DNA of 64,000 nt from Psychrobacter immobilis (GTDB lineage Bacteria > Pseudomonadota > Gammaproteobacteria > Pseudomonadales > Moraxellaceae), in the NCBI RefSeq assembly GCF_904846185.1, contig NZ_CAJGZQ010000009.1:1-64000 (forward strand). The letters are read 5' to 3'. The notes under the pieces are model-generated. The model was not told where the DNA came from and did not search any database. It was given only the letters and a program-made list of their open reading frames with translations. This document shows positions 55,534 through 63,740 of the stretch, piece after piece (position 1 is the stretch's first letter; every line of letters starts with the position of its first letter). The translations under genes and the position numbers were made by a program.

Positions 55534-56655
55534 CTAAATATATTGCTGTACAAACTTACTTTGATAAGCTGGCAGTATATTATCCCTGAGACTCTCATTA
55601 AACGGCGCTACTGCTTGTTGCATATGCAGTCTACCGTGCGCCTCTAACCATTCTAACTCGAACATTAAATCACGCATCACCTTAGGAATATCTGCCAAAT
55701 AGCGGTCTTTGCCATCTCGCTCAGACAAGCGAATAAAAATTCCCAACACTTTTAAATGTCGCTGTACACCCATGACATTCATATCGTTTTCGAGCTGCTC
55801 TATGCTATCTGCCGTAGTCAAGCCTGCCTGCTTTTGCAACTGCCAAAAATCATTAATCCATGCAGAGACTTGGCTCTCTGGCCATTCTACATAAGCATCT
55901 CGCAGCAATGACACCAAATCATAAGTATAAGAGCCGATGACGGCGTCTTGAAAGTCAATCACGCCTAAGCGCGAACGATCCGCTTGGTCTTGCATCAAAT
56001 TGCGACTGTGATAATCACGATGGACGATGACTTGTGGTTGCTGCAAAATCTCTTTTATTAAGGCTTCTTTTAAAGTATTCCATAATGCTTTATCAAACTC
56101 GACACCGATATAAGGTATAAACCAATCGCTAAATAAATCCATCTCACGATCTAATAACTCGGTATCATAATCTGGCAATTGATGTTGCGACTTTGCTGTT
56201 TCAACTGGCACGGTCTGTAGCGCGACCAACGTCTGCATTGCCAACTGATAATGCTCATCTATCTGCGCAGGCGTCGCATCAACGAGCAGATGGGCGAACT
56301 CTATCGCACCAAAATCCTGTAACACCAAAAATCCTTTCGTCACGTCTTGCGCAATGAGCGTCGGCACATTGATCGCCGGTGCCATCAGCTTAGTCACATT
56401 GATAAACTGGCGCATGGCGTCTTGTTCGTCCGCTGAATCCATAACAATATAATGTGCGACTGTCGTGTCATTACTGTCTGACAGCTGGATTCTATGGTAT
56501 TGGCGAGCACTTGCGTCACCGGGTAGACTATCGAGTTGGAACGCTTGACCAGCAAATACTTGCTGCAACCAGCTCTCTAATTGTTGTAGACGGCTATTGA
56601 GTTTGGTATCGATCATATTAGGCTCTAAGAGTGTTTTATCAGTCATAATGGGCAT
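55534..56655 (-). CDS. amgK: Anomeric MurNAc/GlcNAc kinase AmgK
   Basis: Phosphorylates MurNAc (and GlcNAc) at the anomeric carbon; product goes to MurU. The 373-residue protein has the aminoglycoside-phosphotransferase/choline-kinase fold: catalytic VHRDYHSRNLM (Brenner motif H-x-D-x4-N) and the metal Asp in GVIDFQDAVIGS. The N-terminal PGDASARQYHR segment and the divergent lptD neighbour are the typical AmgK context in Pseudomonas. The ATG at 56655 has no clear ribosome-binding site; an ATG at 56646 is alternative. Loss of this pair makes relatives more sensitive to fosfomycin (family knowledge). Confidence 0.92.
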   Translation of the reverse strand: MPIMTDKTLLEPNMIDTKLNSRLQQLESWLQQVFAGQAFQLDSLPGDASARQYHRIQLSDSNDTTVAHYIVMDSADEQDAMRQFINVTKLMAPAINVPTLIAQDVTKGFLVLQDFGAIEFAHLLVDATPAQIDEHYQLAMQTLVALQTVPVETAKSQHQLPDYDTELLDREMDLFSDWFIPYIGVEFDKALWNTLKEALIKEILQQPQVIVHRDYHSRNLMQDQADRSRLGVIDFQDAVIGSYTYDLVSLLRDAYVEWPESQVSAWINDFWQLQKQAGLTTADSIEQLENDMNVMGVQRHLKVLGIFIRLSERDGKDRYLADIPKVMRDLMFELEWLEAHGRLHMQQAVAPFNESLRDNILPAYQSKFVQQYI

Positions 56656-57027
56656 CGCAGGTTAAATATAAGTCATAAACAATTAAAGTAGTGATAAGTC
56701 AGGCAAAACCTTGTTAAAATAGCAACGTCTTGAGCCAAAAAAACTGCGATAGCAGGCGTATTGGGATATCATTCGACATCTAGCGCTGAGCATAACCTCA
56801 GCAACCATTCAAAAAACAGCTCGGCTATATTATAAATTTTGGTAAATAGTGTAGCTGATTTGGTTTTTTTTGACTATGATTAGTCGTCATTATATGTAAA
56901 ACAGCCAAATTCTTAAGATAGCATTATCAATCAGTGATTTTTTAGTCGTTTATTAACCGCCATACATGATTAATAATATGGTTACTAAATTCAGTATCGC
57001 AATCCAATAGGCTCTGCAATCATAGGT
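56656..57027. other. 372-bp divergent region between amgK and lptD
   Basis: No gene. It should contain both promoters; no strong consensus hexamer pair was chosen. Confidence 0.4.
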
Positions 57028-60000
57028 GTGCCCTTGTTATATTCTCCGCTTTACCAAAGCATCCGTTTGATCTTATTTGGTGCCTTAGGCTTGTCCAGCC
57101 TAACCGTTAGTGCTGCGCCCAGCAATGCTGACACACAGCAAACTGAGTCGCTAATCACTGACAGTAGCACCCGTTATGTCTCTGATGTTACACCTGATGC
57201 CAATCGCAGTAGTGTCCAAAAAGACAGCGACTATAACGATATCCGCTATCAAAATAGCAATAATCAAAAAACTGACTTTCAGCGTAATACGTCTCAAAAG
57301 GCTGCTACTGATAACAATGCGTCAGATAGTAGTTTTGACAATACTTTTAATGAAAGCACCTTTAGTGAAAGCACCTTTAACGACAGGATCTCTAATGAGA
57401 ATACTATTAATGAAAGCGCCTTAAACAACCGCCCTCTAGAAATTACCGCCATCAACGAGAGTGATGATCAAGGTTTTTTACCAGCAGCAGATACGATTGC
57501 GACCACTCAAAACAATAGCACTGCTCAGCTTACTGAAACCACTGCACCTAAAGCCGCACAGAAGACTGGTAAAGTTGATGTGAGTGATGAAAGTATTCAA
57601 GATAGTCTGCTGCGTTTAGCAGAATTTTATGAGCTGACACCTGATACAGATGCCTCAACGTTAAACAATAGAGATAATGCTAACCAAGATGTCATTCAAA
57701 ACGAGCTAACACCTACCCCGCAAATCATTCCAAAAGTGGGTAAAAACTTACAGTTATTACCGAATGCCGTAGATAGCGCCCAACGCTGCGAAGGTCAATG
57801 GGTTTATCCAAAGAGCAACCCCAACTATCAACGCGCGGTCAATGAGGCGGGAGCAACCAATGGACAGCCTGCGCCAAACTTAAATGGTCTCCCGAATAAT
57901 CAAGCGCCGCTGTTTTCAGAATCAGATTATGGTTATTACGACAATGTCGACTATGCAGAGCTGTCGGGCAATGTCATCATCAATCAGGGTACCCAGCAGA
58001 TAGAAGCAGAAAAAGTCTTGTTAGATTTGAGCAATGGCGTAGCCGCCGCTCAAGGTAAAGTCATGTTTACTGACCAAGCGACAGGTCAGCAAGTATCACC
58101 CAGCAACGCACTAGATAGCAATGCGCCAAACCGCTCATCGAATAACCCCCAAGCCAATTTCACTGAGAAAGCATCAAAAGGCGGGCTTATTGGGGTCGCC
58201 GATAGCTTAAATTATAATACTGAAACTGGACAGTCGACAGCCAATGATGTGGCTTTTGCTAGTGTAGAACTGCAAGCTCATGGTTATGCCAAGCGCTTGA
58301 ACAGACCGAATGACAGTCAATATGAGCTAGATGATGTCATGTTTAGTACCTGTCCACCAACCAATCGTAAATGGCAGTTTGATGCCAAAAGCATTGATTT
58401 AGATACCGATACAGGTCGCGGCAAAGCCTATAACACTACTTTCCGTATCGCTGACGTGCCTGTGTTCTATTTGCCTTATTTCAACTTTCCGATTGATAAT
58501 CGTCGCAGCAGTGGTTTTTTATTGCCGAATGCCAGTATCAGTAGTGAAAGTGGTCTTGAGGTTGATATACCCTACTATTTCAATTTGGCACCCAATTATG
58601 ATGCCACGCTCAATACCCATATTTATACCGATCGCAATCCTATGGTGTCAGGCGAGTTTCGCTACCTGACCGAAAGTTATGGCGAAGGTATTTTTAATGG
58701 TTCATATTTGCCTAATGACAAAGAGTACAATGACGAAGACCGCTCTAGCTTCTTTTATGATCATTATTGGTCATCTAAGAGCATTCCACGCTTAAGCGGT
58801 GATGCAAAATACAGCTATGTGTCAGATTCAGACTACCTCAATGATTTTGACACGCTGGGTCTATCAGACAGCACCATAAACTTACCACGCCGTGCGCGTG
58901 TCAATTATTATAATGACTATGTTGATGGTGAATTGAAGGTAGAAACCTTTCAAACTCTAGACGCTTTTACCAGTAATGGTAAACCCTTAGAAGATAAAGA
59001 TAAGCCTTATTCAAGATTGCCGCAGCTCAAGCTCGATTATCGACTGCCTTGGGCGAAGAGCTTCGATATCACTGGTGTACACGATTCCGCTTATTTCAAG
59101 AAATCCATCGACGATGGCTCTGAGAATGAAAAAAGTGGCGGGCGAATTTATAATAAACTCAGCGCCGTTTATCCAATGGAAAAATCTTGGGGTTATATCA
59201 AGCCCAAACTGAGCTTACAACATCTCTATACCTCTTATGATGAGGATAGCTTAGCCGACAATCAGTTGAGTGATAAAGACGGTAGCCAGTCGGTATTTGT
59301 ACCGCAAGCCAGTATCGATGCAGGTCTGAATTTCTATCAAGCAGGCTCGCCTTTTGGTGCATTCGACGACACCATGGGTGGCTATCGCTTGCTGAGCCCG
59401 CGATTGAAATACACCTACTCGCCATATGAAGACCAAAACGATATTCCGAACTTTAATACGCGTATTGCCTCTATTAACTATGAACAGCTGTTCTCTGACA
59501 GTTGGTTTTTAGGACATGATCGCTTGCAAGATTTGCATTCGATTACTCCTGGTATCAATTATCGTTACATCGACGCAACGGGTGTGACACGTTTTGATGG
59601 TAGCATTGCAGAGCAGTTTTATATCGATAATGGACGTGTTACGCTTGATGATCAGCAACCTGTCTTCACCTCTTCATCTTCAGGGATGGTTTGGGATACC
59701 AGCACGCAGCCTTACAACAACTTTTGGGTTGATGTTAGTGGCGCACTGACCAATGATTATGATTTAAATTATATTACGACTGAGCTGCGTTATCAGCCGT
59801 CTGACAACAGCTTGTTTAATGTTGGATTTGTCAAACGTCAACGTGATGAAAACACCGATCAGCTGCCACTCTCTGCTTTTACCGCATCGGCTGTCTTTCC
59901 AATCAATAACAGCTGGCGAATCTTGGCTCAAGGTCAATACGATTACAATCGTGATAAAGTCCTTGATTCGTTGGTCGGCGTTGATTACGAAGATTGCTGC

Positions 60001-60183
60001 TTTGGTTTTGCAGTTTATGGTCGTCGTTACTATAATGACTTAAATGTCAAAGACAAACCAACGCAAGCCATTATGGCAGAGATTAGATTGAATGGTTTGG
60101 GTAGTGGTAGCAGCCGCCTGACTCGCTTACTCTCTGATAAAATCTTGGGCTTTGAACCTGTCCAGACTGCTTGGAAAGATTAA
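57028..60183 (+). CDS. lptD: LPS-assembly protein LptD
   Basis: LptD with LptE inserts lipopolysaccharide in the outer leaflet. The 1051-residue protein (E. coli 784) starts with GTG at 57028, there being no in-frame ATG near, and has a signal peptide ending about residue 29 (SLTVSA). An N-terminal extension (about 30-250, Asn/Ser/Thr/Asp-rich) contains a pentapeptide array. The LptA-like domain follows (AELSGNVIINQGTQQIEAEKVLL), then the 26-strand barrel with the LPYFNFPIDNRRSSGFLLP motif. All four cysteines for the two non-consecutive disulfides are present: C254, C442, C990 and C991 (EDCCFG). surA follows 150 bp later and amgK-murU are divergent. Confidence 0.96.
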   Translation: MPLLYSPLYQSIRLILFGALGLSSLTVSAAPSNADTQQTESLITDSSTRYVSDVTPDANRSSVQKDSDYNDIRYQNSNNQKTDFQRNTSQKAATDNNASDSSFDNTFNESTFSESTFNDRISNENTINESALNNRPLEITAINESDDQGFLPAADTIATTQNNSTAQLTETTAPKAAQKTGKVDVSDESIQDSLLRLAEFYELTPDTDASTLNNRDNANQDVIQNELTPTPQIIPKVGKNLQLLPNAVDSAQRCEGQWVYPKSNPNYQRAVNEAGATNGQPAPNLNGLPNNQAPLFSESDYGYYDNVDYAELSGNVIINQGTQQIEAEKVLLDLSNGVAAAQGKVMFTDQATGQQVSPSNALDSNAPNRSSNNPQANFTEKASKGGLIGVADSLNYNTETGQSTANDVAFASVELQAHGYAKRLNRPNDSQYELDDVMFSTCPPTNRKWQFDAKSIDLDTDTGRGKAYNTTFRIADVPVFYLPYFNFPIDNRRSSGFLLPNASISSESGLEVDIPYYFNLAPNYDATLNTHIYTDRNPMVSGEFRYLTESYGEGIFNGSYLPNDKEYNDEDRSSFFYDHYWSSKSIPRLSGDAKYSYVSDSDYLNDFDTLGLSDSTINLPRRARVNYYNDYVDGELKVETFQTLDAFTSNGKPLEDKDKPYSRLPQLKLDYRLPWAKSFDITGVHDSAYFKKSIDDGSENEKSGGRIYNKLSAVYPMEKSWGYIKPKLSLQHLYTSYDEDSLADNQLSDKDGSQSVFVPQASIDAGLNFYQAGSPFGAFDDTMGGYRLLSPRLKYTYSPYEDQNDIPNFNTRIASINYEQLFSDSWFLGHDRLQDLHSITPGINYRYIDATGVTRFDGSIAEQFYIDNGRVTLDDQQPVFTSSSSGMVWDTSTQPYNNFWVDVSGALTNDYDLNYITTELRYQPSDNSLFNVGFVKRQRDENTDQLPLSAFTASAVFPINNSWRILAQGQYDYNRDKVLDSLVGVDYEDCCFGFAVYGRRYYNDLNVKDKPTQAIMAEIRLNGLGSGSSRLTRLLSDKILGFEPVQTAWKD
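57331..57435 (+). repeat. 15-bp tandem array inside lptD encoding pentapeptides
   Basis: Seven adjacent 15-base units (57331 onward) encode SFDNT, FNEST, FSEST, FNDRI, SNENT, INESA and LNNRP, residues 102-136. Units two and three differ by one base. The array is in frame, so unit loss or gain keeps the reading frame. Confidence 0.85.
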
Positions 60184-60333
60184 GACCGTGCTTGTATAAA
60201 TATTTTTGCTATGTATTTCATAACCCTGTTTGTAACCCTATTATGGTCAACCCTGTCTAATATTTGACTGTTAAAAGTATTAAACAGCGTTGACCAACTA
60301 CCATCCGATGCGATGACATTGATGAGGAGCATC

Positions 60334-61737
60334 ATGAGATTTTTTTCTTTACGTCAAACCAGCCGTGCTGTATTGCTATCTATGAGTGCCAGCCTTGCGC
60401 TTACATTGAGCGCCCAAGCTGCCACCGTTAAACCTGCAAAATCACAAGCGCCTCAAGCAAATGCCGTGACCGCGCAGAATAACGTCAATCGTTTGACGCC
60501 AGCCAATAGCACCGACGGTATTATTGCTTTAGTCAATGAAAATGCTATCTTAAAGAGTGATTTGATCGATGCTATCACTCAAGCACAAGCACGTGCACAA
60601 GCAGCAGGTGAACCAATAGCAAACTCAGCACAGCTACAGTCTGAGGTGTTAAATGCGCTCATATTGCGTGAGTTACAACTATCAATGGTCAAGCGCGTCG
60701 GTTTAAACCCTGATGAAGCGGCTATTAATCAGCGCCTTAGTCAAATCGCTCAAGCAGAAGGGCTGACGAGCATCTCAGCTTTGCAACAGCGTTTGGACGC
60801 AGCAAAACCTGGTAGCTATGCGGCGCTACGTGCGCAATTAATCGAAGACGCAGCCATTCAAGCCTTGCAACAGCGCCAAATCGGTAACCGCGTGCGCATT
60901 AGCGAACAGGATATTGATGCATTTTTGGCCTCGCCTGAAGCCAAGCGCTTAAACCAGAGTGAGTATCAAACGATTCATGTACGAGTGCCTTACATGGATG
61001 ACTACAGCCGACTCTCAGAAGCCCAACGCAATGAGGCGTTAAAGGTAGCAGAAGCTCTGCGGACTCGCCTGCTTGCACCAAACGTTGATGTCGCTGAAGC
61101 AGTCGCTGCTAGCCAAGGCAACTATCCTATTCCGCTACAAGGTGGCGATATGGGCTTTCATAAAGCCGCGTCTCTACCTACAGAGCTATCAAGTGAAATT
61201 ACCAAACTTGAGGTTGGTGCGGTCAGCGCACCATTAATAACGCCTGAAGGCATCGATATCATCAAACTGGCTGACAAAAAAGCCAGCGACACTATGCTGA
61301 TACCGCAGTGGCGTACTCGTCACATATTGGTGAAAGTTGATGAGCTACAGACAGACGCGCTTGCTGAGCAAAAGATTAATGATTTGTATGAACAGCTACG
61401 CAGCGGCGCTGATTTTGCTGGTTTAGCATCGACCTATTCAGATGATCCCGGTTCAGCTGGGCGCGGTGGCGATCTTGATTGGGTGAGTGAAGAAGATATG
61501 ATTGGTCCATTCGAAGCCATGATGAAAAACACAGCGGTTGGTGACTACTCTGCTCCTTTCAAAACCCAGTTTGGCTGGCATATATTGAAAATAGAAGGCA
61601 AACGCCAACAAGATATTAGCGATCAATATCGTCGTAACATGGCACGTCAAGCGCTTTATCAGCGCTTAGCACCGCAAGCCAAAGAAGACTGGCTACAAGA
61701 GCTACGCGCAGGTGCTTACATCCAAGTACTTGGCTAA
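60334..61737 (+). CDS. surA: Periplasmic chaperone / peptidyl-prolyl isomerase SurA
   Basis: Folds outer-membrane proteins, including LptD, on the way to the Bam complex. The 467-residue protein (E. coli 428) has a signal peptide ending LSAQAA, the SurA N-terminal chaperone domain (IIALVNENAILKSDLIDAI), and two parvulin domains, the second (RTRHILVKVDE, FAGLASTYSDDPGSAGRGGDLDWV) being the complete one; the first is shorter and divergent. The ATG at 60334 is preferred over that at 60313, because GAGGAG lies just 4 bases before it, though this spacing is short. It is downstream of lptD, an arrangement conserved in gammaproteobacteria. Confidence 0.95.
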   Translation: MRFFSLRQTSRAVLLSMSASLALTLSAQAATVKPAKSQAPQANAVTAQNNVNRLTPANSTDGIIALVNENAILKSDLIDAITQAQARAQAAGEPIANSAQLQSEVLNALILRELQLSMVKRVGLNPDEAAINQRLSQIAQAEGLTSISALQQRLDAAKPGSYAALRAQLIEDAAIQALQQRQIGNRVRISEQDIDAFLASPEAKRLNQSEYQTIHVRVPYMDDYSRLSEAQRNEALKVAEALRTRLLAPNVDVAEAVAASQGNYPIPLQGGDMGFHKAASLPTELSSEITKLEVGAVSAPLITPEGIDIIKLADKKASDTMLIPQWRTRHILVKVDELQTDALAEQKINDLYEQLRSGADFAGLASTYSDDPGSAGRGGDLDWVSEEDMIGPFEAMMKNTAVGDYSAPFKTQFGWHILKIEGKRQQDISDQYRRNMARQALYQRLAPQAKEDWLQELRAGAYIQVLG

Positions 61738-61779
61738 CTGATACAGGCATCGATAAGTCAAATCTAATAATGCTTTGTC

Positions 61780-61817
61780 AAAAAGGGTATATGCTAATGC
61801 ATGTACCCTTTTTTTAT
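61780..61817 (+). terminator. Rho-independent terminator after surA
   Basis: Stem AAAAGGGTA / TACCCTTTT extended by an inner ATGC/GCAT stem, followed by TTTT; 43 bp beyond the surA stop. Confidence 0.9.
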
Positions 61818-61925
61818 TGACGTTTATTTATGCGCTAAAAATAATCAGAAGGTAATCTCAAATATATTGCAGCATATCCAAACACAAGAATATCGAATAA
61901 AATAAATGTAAGCATTACGCACACA

Positions 61926-61963
61926 AAGAAAAGCCCCGAACCTAGGGCGATTGGTTCGGGGCT
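61926..61963 (-). terminator. GC-rich terminator of the candidate small RNA
   Basis: A perfect 11-bp stem AGCCCCGAACC / GGTTCGGGGCT (61932-61942, 61953-61963), 10-nt loop, followed on the minus strand by TTTCTTTG. No such tail on the plus strand. Confidence 0.85.
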
Positions 61964-62104
61964 ATGGCGCTTCATATTGTTGTTATTATTTCTTCCATGC
62001 TGACTCATCCTAAGTCATAAACAGTATCCTATAAGACAGCGGGCTGACCTGTGCTTTTATTGATACTGTCTCAACACTGCATCCATGCGTATCCTTGTGT
62101 TGAT
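61926..62104 (-). ncRNA. Candidate Gac/Rsm-type (CsrA-sequestering) small RNA
   Basis: No protein is encoded here. The predicted transcript is about 180 nt: -10 TACAAT at 62116-62111, start near A62104, and a terminator at 61963-61932 plus T-rich tail. It contains five GGA triplets (62094, 62084, 62029, 62010 and 61996, minus-strand coordinates of the first G), all as (A/T)GGA(T/A), about three times the chance number. GCATGGATGC (62088-62079) and GACTTAGGATGAGTC (62016-62002) place GGA in hairpin loops; CAACAC/GTGTTG (62102-62097, 62077-62072) encloses the first two. ACAGTATC/GATACTGT adds a long-range stem. GGA loops are the CsrA/RsmA binding sites of RsmX/Y/Z and CsrB. A GacA-box palindrome is upstream. 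Rsm RNAs diverge fast, so no sequence match to known ones is claimed. Confidence 0.68.
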
Positions 62105-62160
62105 GCAGGTATTGTAGGGTAATCAGTTTAATGCGACTAGAGGCTAAAGACCTTATTTAA

Positions 62161-62178
62161 CGTAAGCATATGCTTACA
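62161..62178 (-). promoter_or_regulatory. GacA-type upstream activating sequence
   Basis: On the minus strand TGTAAG-CATATG-CTTACG, matching the consensus TGTAAG-N6-CTTACA at all but the last base; the inner 16 bp are a perfect palindrome. It lies 44 bp upstream of the -10 box TACAAT (62116-62111), centred about 65 bp before the expected start, as in rsmX/rsmY genes. The -35 region is poor, in keeping with activator dependence. Confidence 0.65.
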
Positions 62179-62232
62179 GCCTTTTTTAACATTGCATCAT
62201 ACGATGGCTATAGTATTGGCAGGCTATTAACC

Positions 62233-63357
62233 CTAACTTCTCTGCTCTTCTGCATGTTCCTTTGAGACTTTTTCACCTTCTTTTTTACCTTCTACTATTT
62301 TATGATCGGTCTCTTTGATATCTTCCGCTTCTGCAGTAGGGGCATTTTGCGCTTGATTGCTCTCCTCTTCTGGTTCGTATTGTAAAGTCGTCATAACAGG
62401 GAAGTGATCCGAGCCTATCGACGGCATACGCCGAATATCCACTACTGTAAAGCAAGCACTATGGAAAATATGATCCAGCGCCCAACGTAAAAATGGATAG
62501 CTGACATGAAATGTATTGATAAAATGTCGACCAATACGCGGATCCAACAATCCTGAGATACGTTGAAAGCGTCGAGTCGTCTTTGACCATGCTACATCAT
62601 TGAGGTCGCCTGCCAATATCGCCGTTTGCTTGTTTTCTTTTATGTGTTTGCCAACCATCAATAGCTCAGCATCGCGGGTAGTAGACTTATCCGCTTCCGT
62701 CGGGCTTGGCGGCATGGGATGCAAGCAATATAACCAAATCACGCGACCACTTTGCAGGCGCAGTTGGGCATGAATAGAAGGTATGTCATCAATCATCAAG
62801 TACTTAACTTCAGGATCAATCAACTCAAGCTTAGAATAAAGATGCATCCCATATAGATTATCTAGTGGCACTTTCACGGTGTAAGGATAATCAGCCTCGA
62901 TTTGATGCAGCGCTTTTTCCCATTTTTCATCACTCTCTAGCGTAATTAAAATATCAGGCTGTCTTTGCTTCACCAAATCCACCAATTTTTGGGTGTCATC
63001 ATTGGGCGTCAATACATTTGATACCATTATTTTTAGTTGATGCGCCTGCCCTTCTGGCTTGTCTTTTGCCTTTTGAACTTCTTTTTTCCATAGCTTGGTA
63101 TAAGGCAATACCATCCTGAGCTGAAAGGCTAATGTAATGCTTAAGACGGTAAATAACAGCCACTGTCCCAGCTGCCACTCTGACCAAAAAATCAGCATAC
63201 CAATCCAAGCGATGACACCCAACACCATGATCTGAATACGCGGAAATTCAACACCGCGCACCCACCAATTATCCAGTGGTATCCAGCCCCAAATCGTCAC
63301 AAATGCGATGAACCCTGCTAGCCACTGTATGCTGTAATATAATAGTGAGAGATCCAT
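62233..63357 (-). CDS. Membrane-anchored endonuclease/exonuclease/phosphatase family protein
   Basis: The 374-residue protein has three N-terminal transmembrane helices (about residues 5-25, 40-60 and 65-85) followed by an EEP (DNase I-like) catalytic domain: MVSNVLTPNDD strand, ITLESDEKW with the metal Glu, LAGDLNDVAWS with D-x-N, and SIGSDHFPVMT with the catalytic S-D-H. The C-terminal 45 residues are Glu/Lys-rich. The layout is shared with bacterial EEP membrane proteins whose substrates are unknown (phospholipids, nucleic acids or phosphoesters are possible). The domain is probably periplasmic or membrane-facing. No operon partner is seen; the candidate small RNA lies just downstream on the same strand. 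Confidence 0.85.
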   Translation of the reverse strand: MDLSLLYYSIQWLAGFIAFVTIWGWIPLDNWWVRGVEFPRIQIMVLGVIAWIGMLIFWSEWQLGQWLLFTVLSITLAFQLRMVLPYTKLWKKEVQKAKDKPEGQAHQLKIMVSNVLTPNDDTQKLVDLVKQRQPDILITLESDEKWEKALHQIEADYPYTVKVPLDNLYGMHLYSKLELIDPEVKYLMIDDIPSIHAQLRLQSGRVIWLYCLHPMPPSPTEADKSTTRDAELLMVGKHIKENKQTAILAGDLNDVAWSKTTRRFQRISGLLDPRIGRHFINTFHVSYPFLRWALDHIFHSACFTVVDIRRMPSIGSDHFPVMTTLQYEPEEESNQAQNAPTAEAEDIKETDHKIVEGKKEGEKVSKEHAEEQRS

Positions 63358-63503
63358 AGTATGTATTAGCCGTCTATTAAATGATGAATATCGCCATGGT
63401 TTTAACTGAACTGACGTTAGCTGTTTACTTTAGCATTTCAGAAGGTTATCGCCTACTGATGAGCATGGATTATTCGTTAACCGCTATAAAACATTACACT
63501 TTT

Positions 63504-63538
63504 AATTCGCCCACCATAACGAATACTACGGGCAAATT
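63504..63538 (+). terminator. Weak hairpin in the EEP gene-asd gap
   Basis: AATTCGCCC / GGGCAAATT across 17 nt, with TTATTTTT following on plus. It lies upstream of asd in the 383-bp gap 63358-63740 and might be a leader attenuator. No known riboswitch was recognised there. Confidence 0.35.
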
Positions 63539-63740
63539 TTATTTTTAGGGCTATCTACTTGTGTCGAGTGAGGCATCGCCACTATCGCCGTTAGGTTAAT
63601 AACTTAAAGTTATACTGAACATCATTAATAGTGTATGAAAAATCACTAAAAACGGCCAAAACGCCTTGCTTTTTATGGCTATTCACGGCATTGTTATCGG
63701 CTGGCAATGCAACAATTTACGGTAAAAAGGATTGAGTTTC

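Noticed and set aside
57331-57435. Short regular repeats as a CRISPR array
   Set aside because: Units are directly adjacent with no spacers, and lie in frame inside lptD.
63541-63740. Lysine riboswitch upstream of asd
   Set aside because: The characteristic L-box conserved stretches are not visible and the leader is short.
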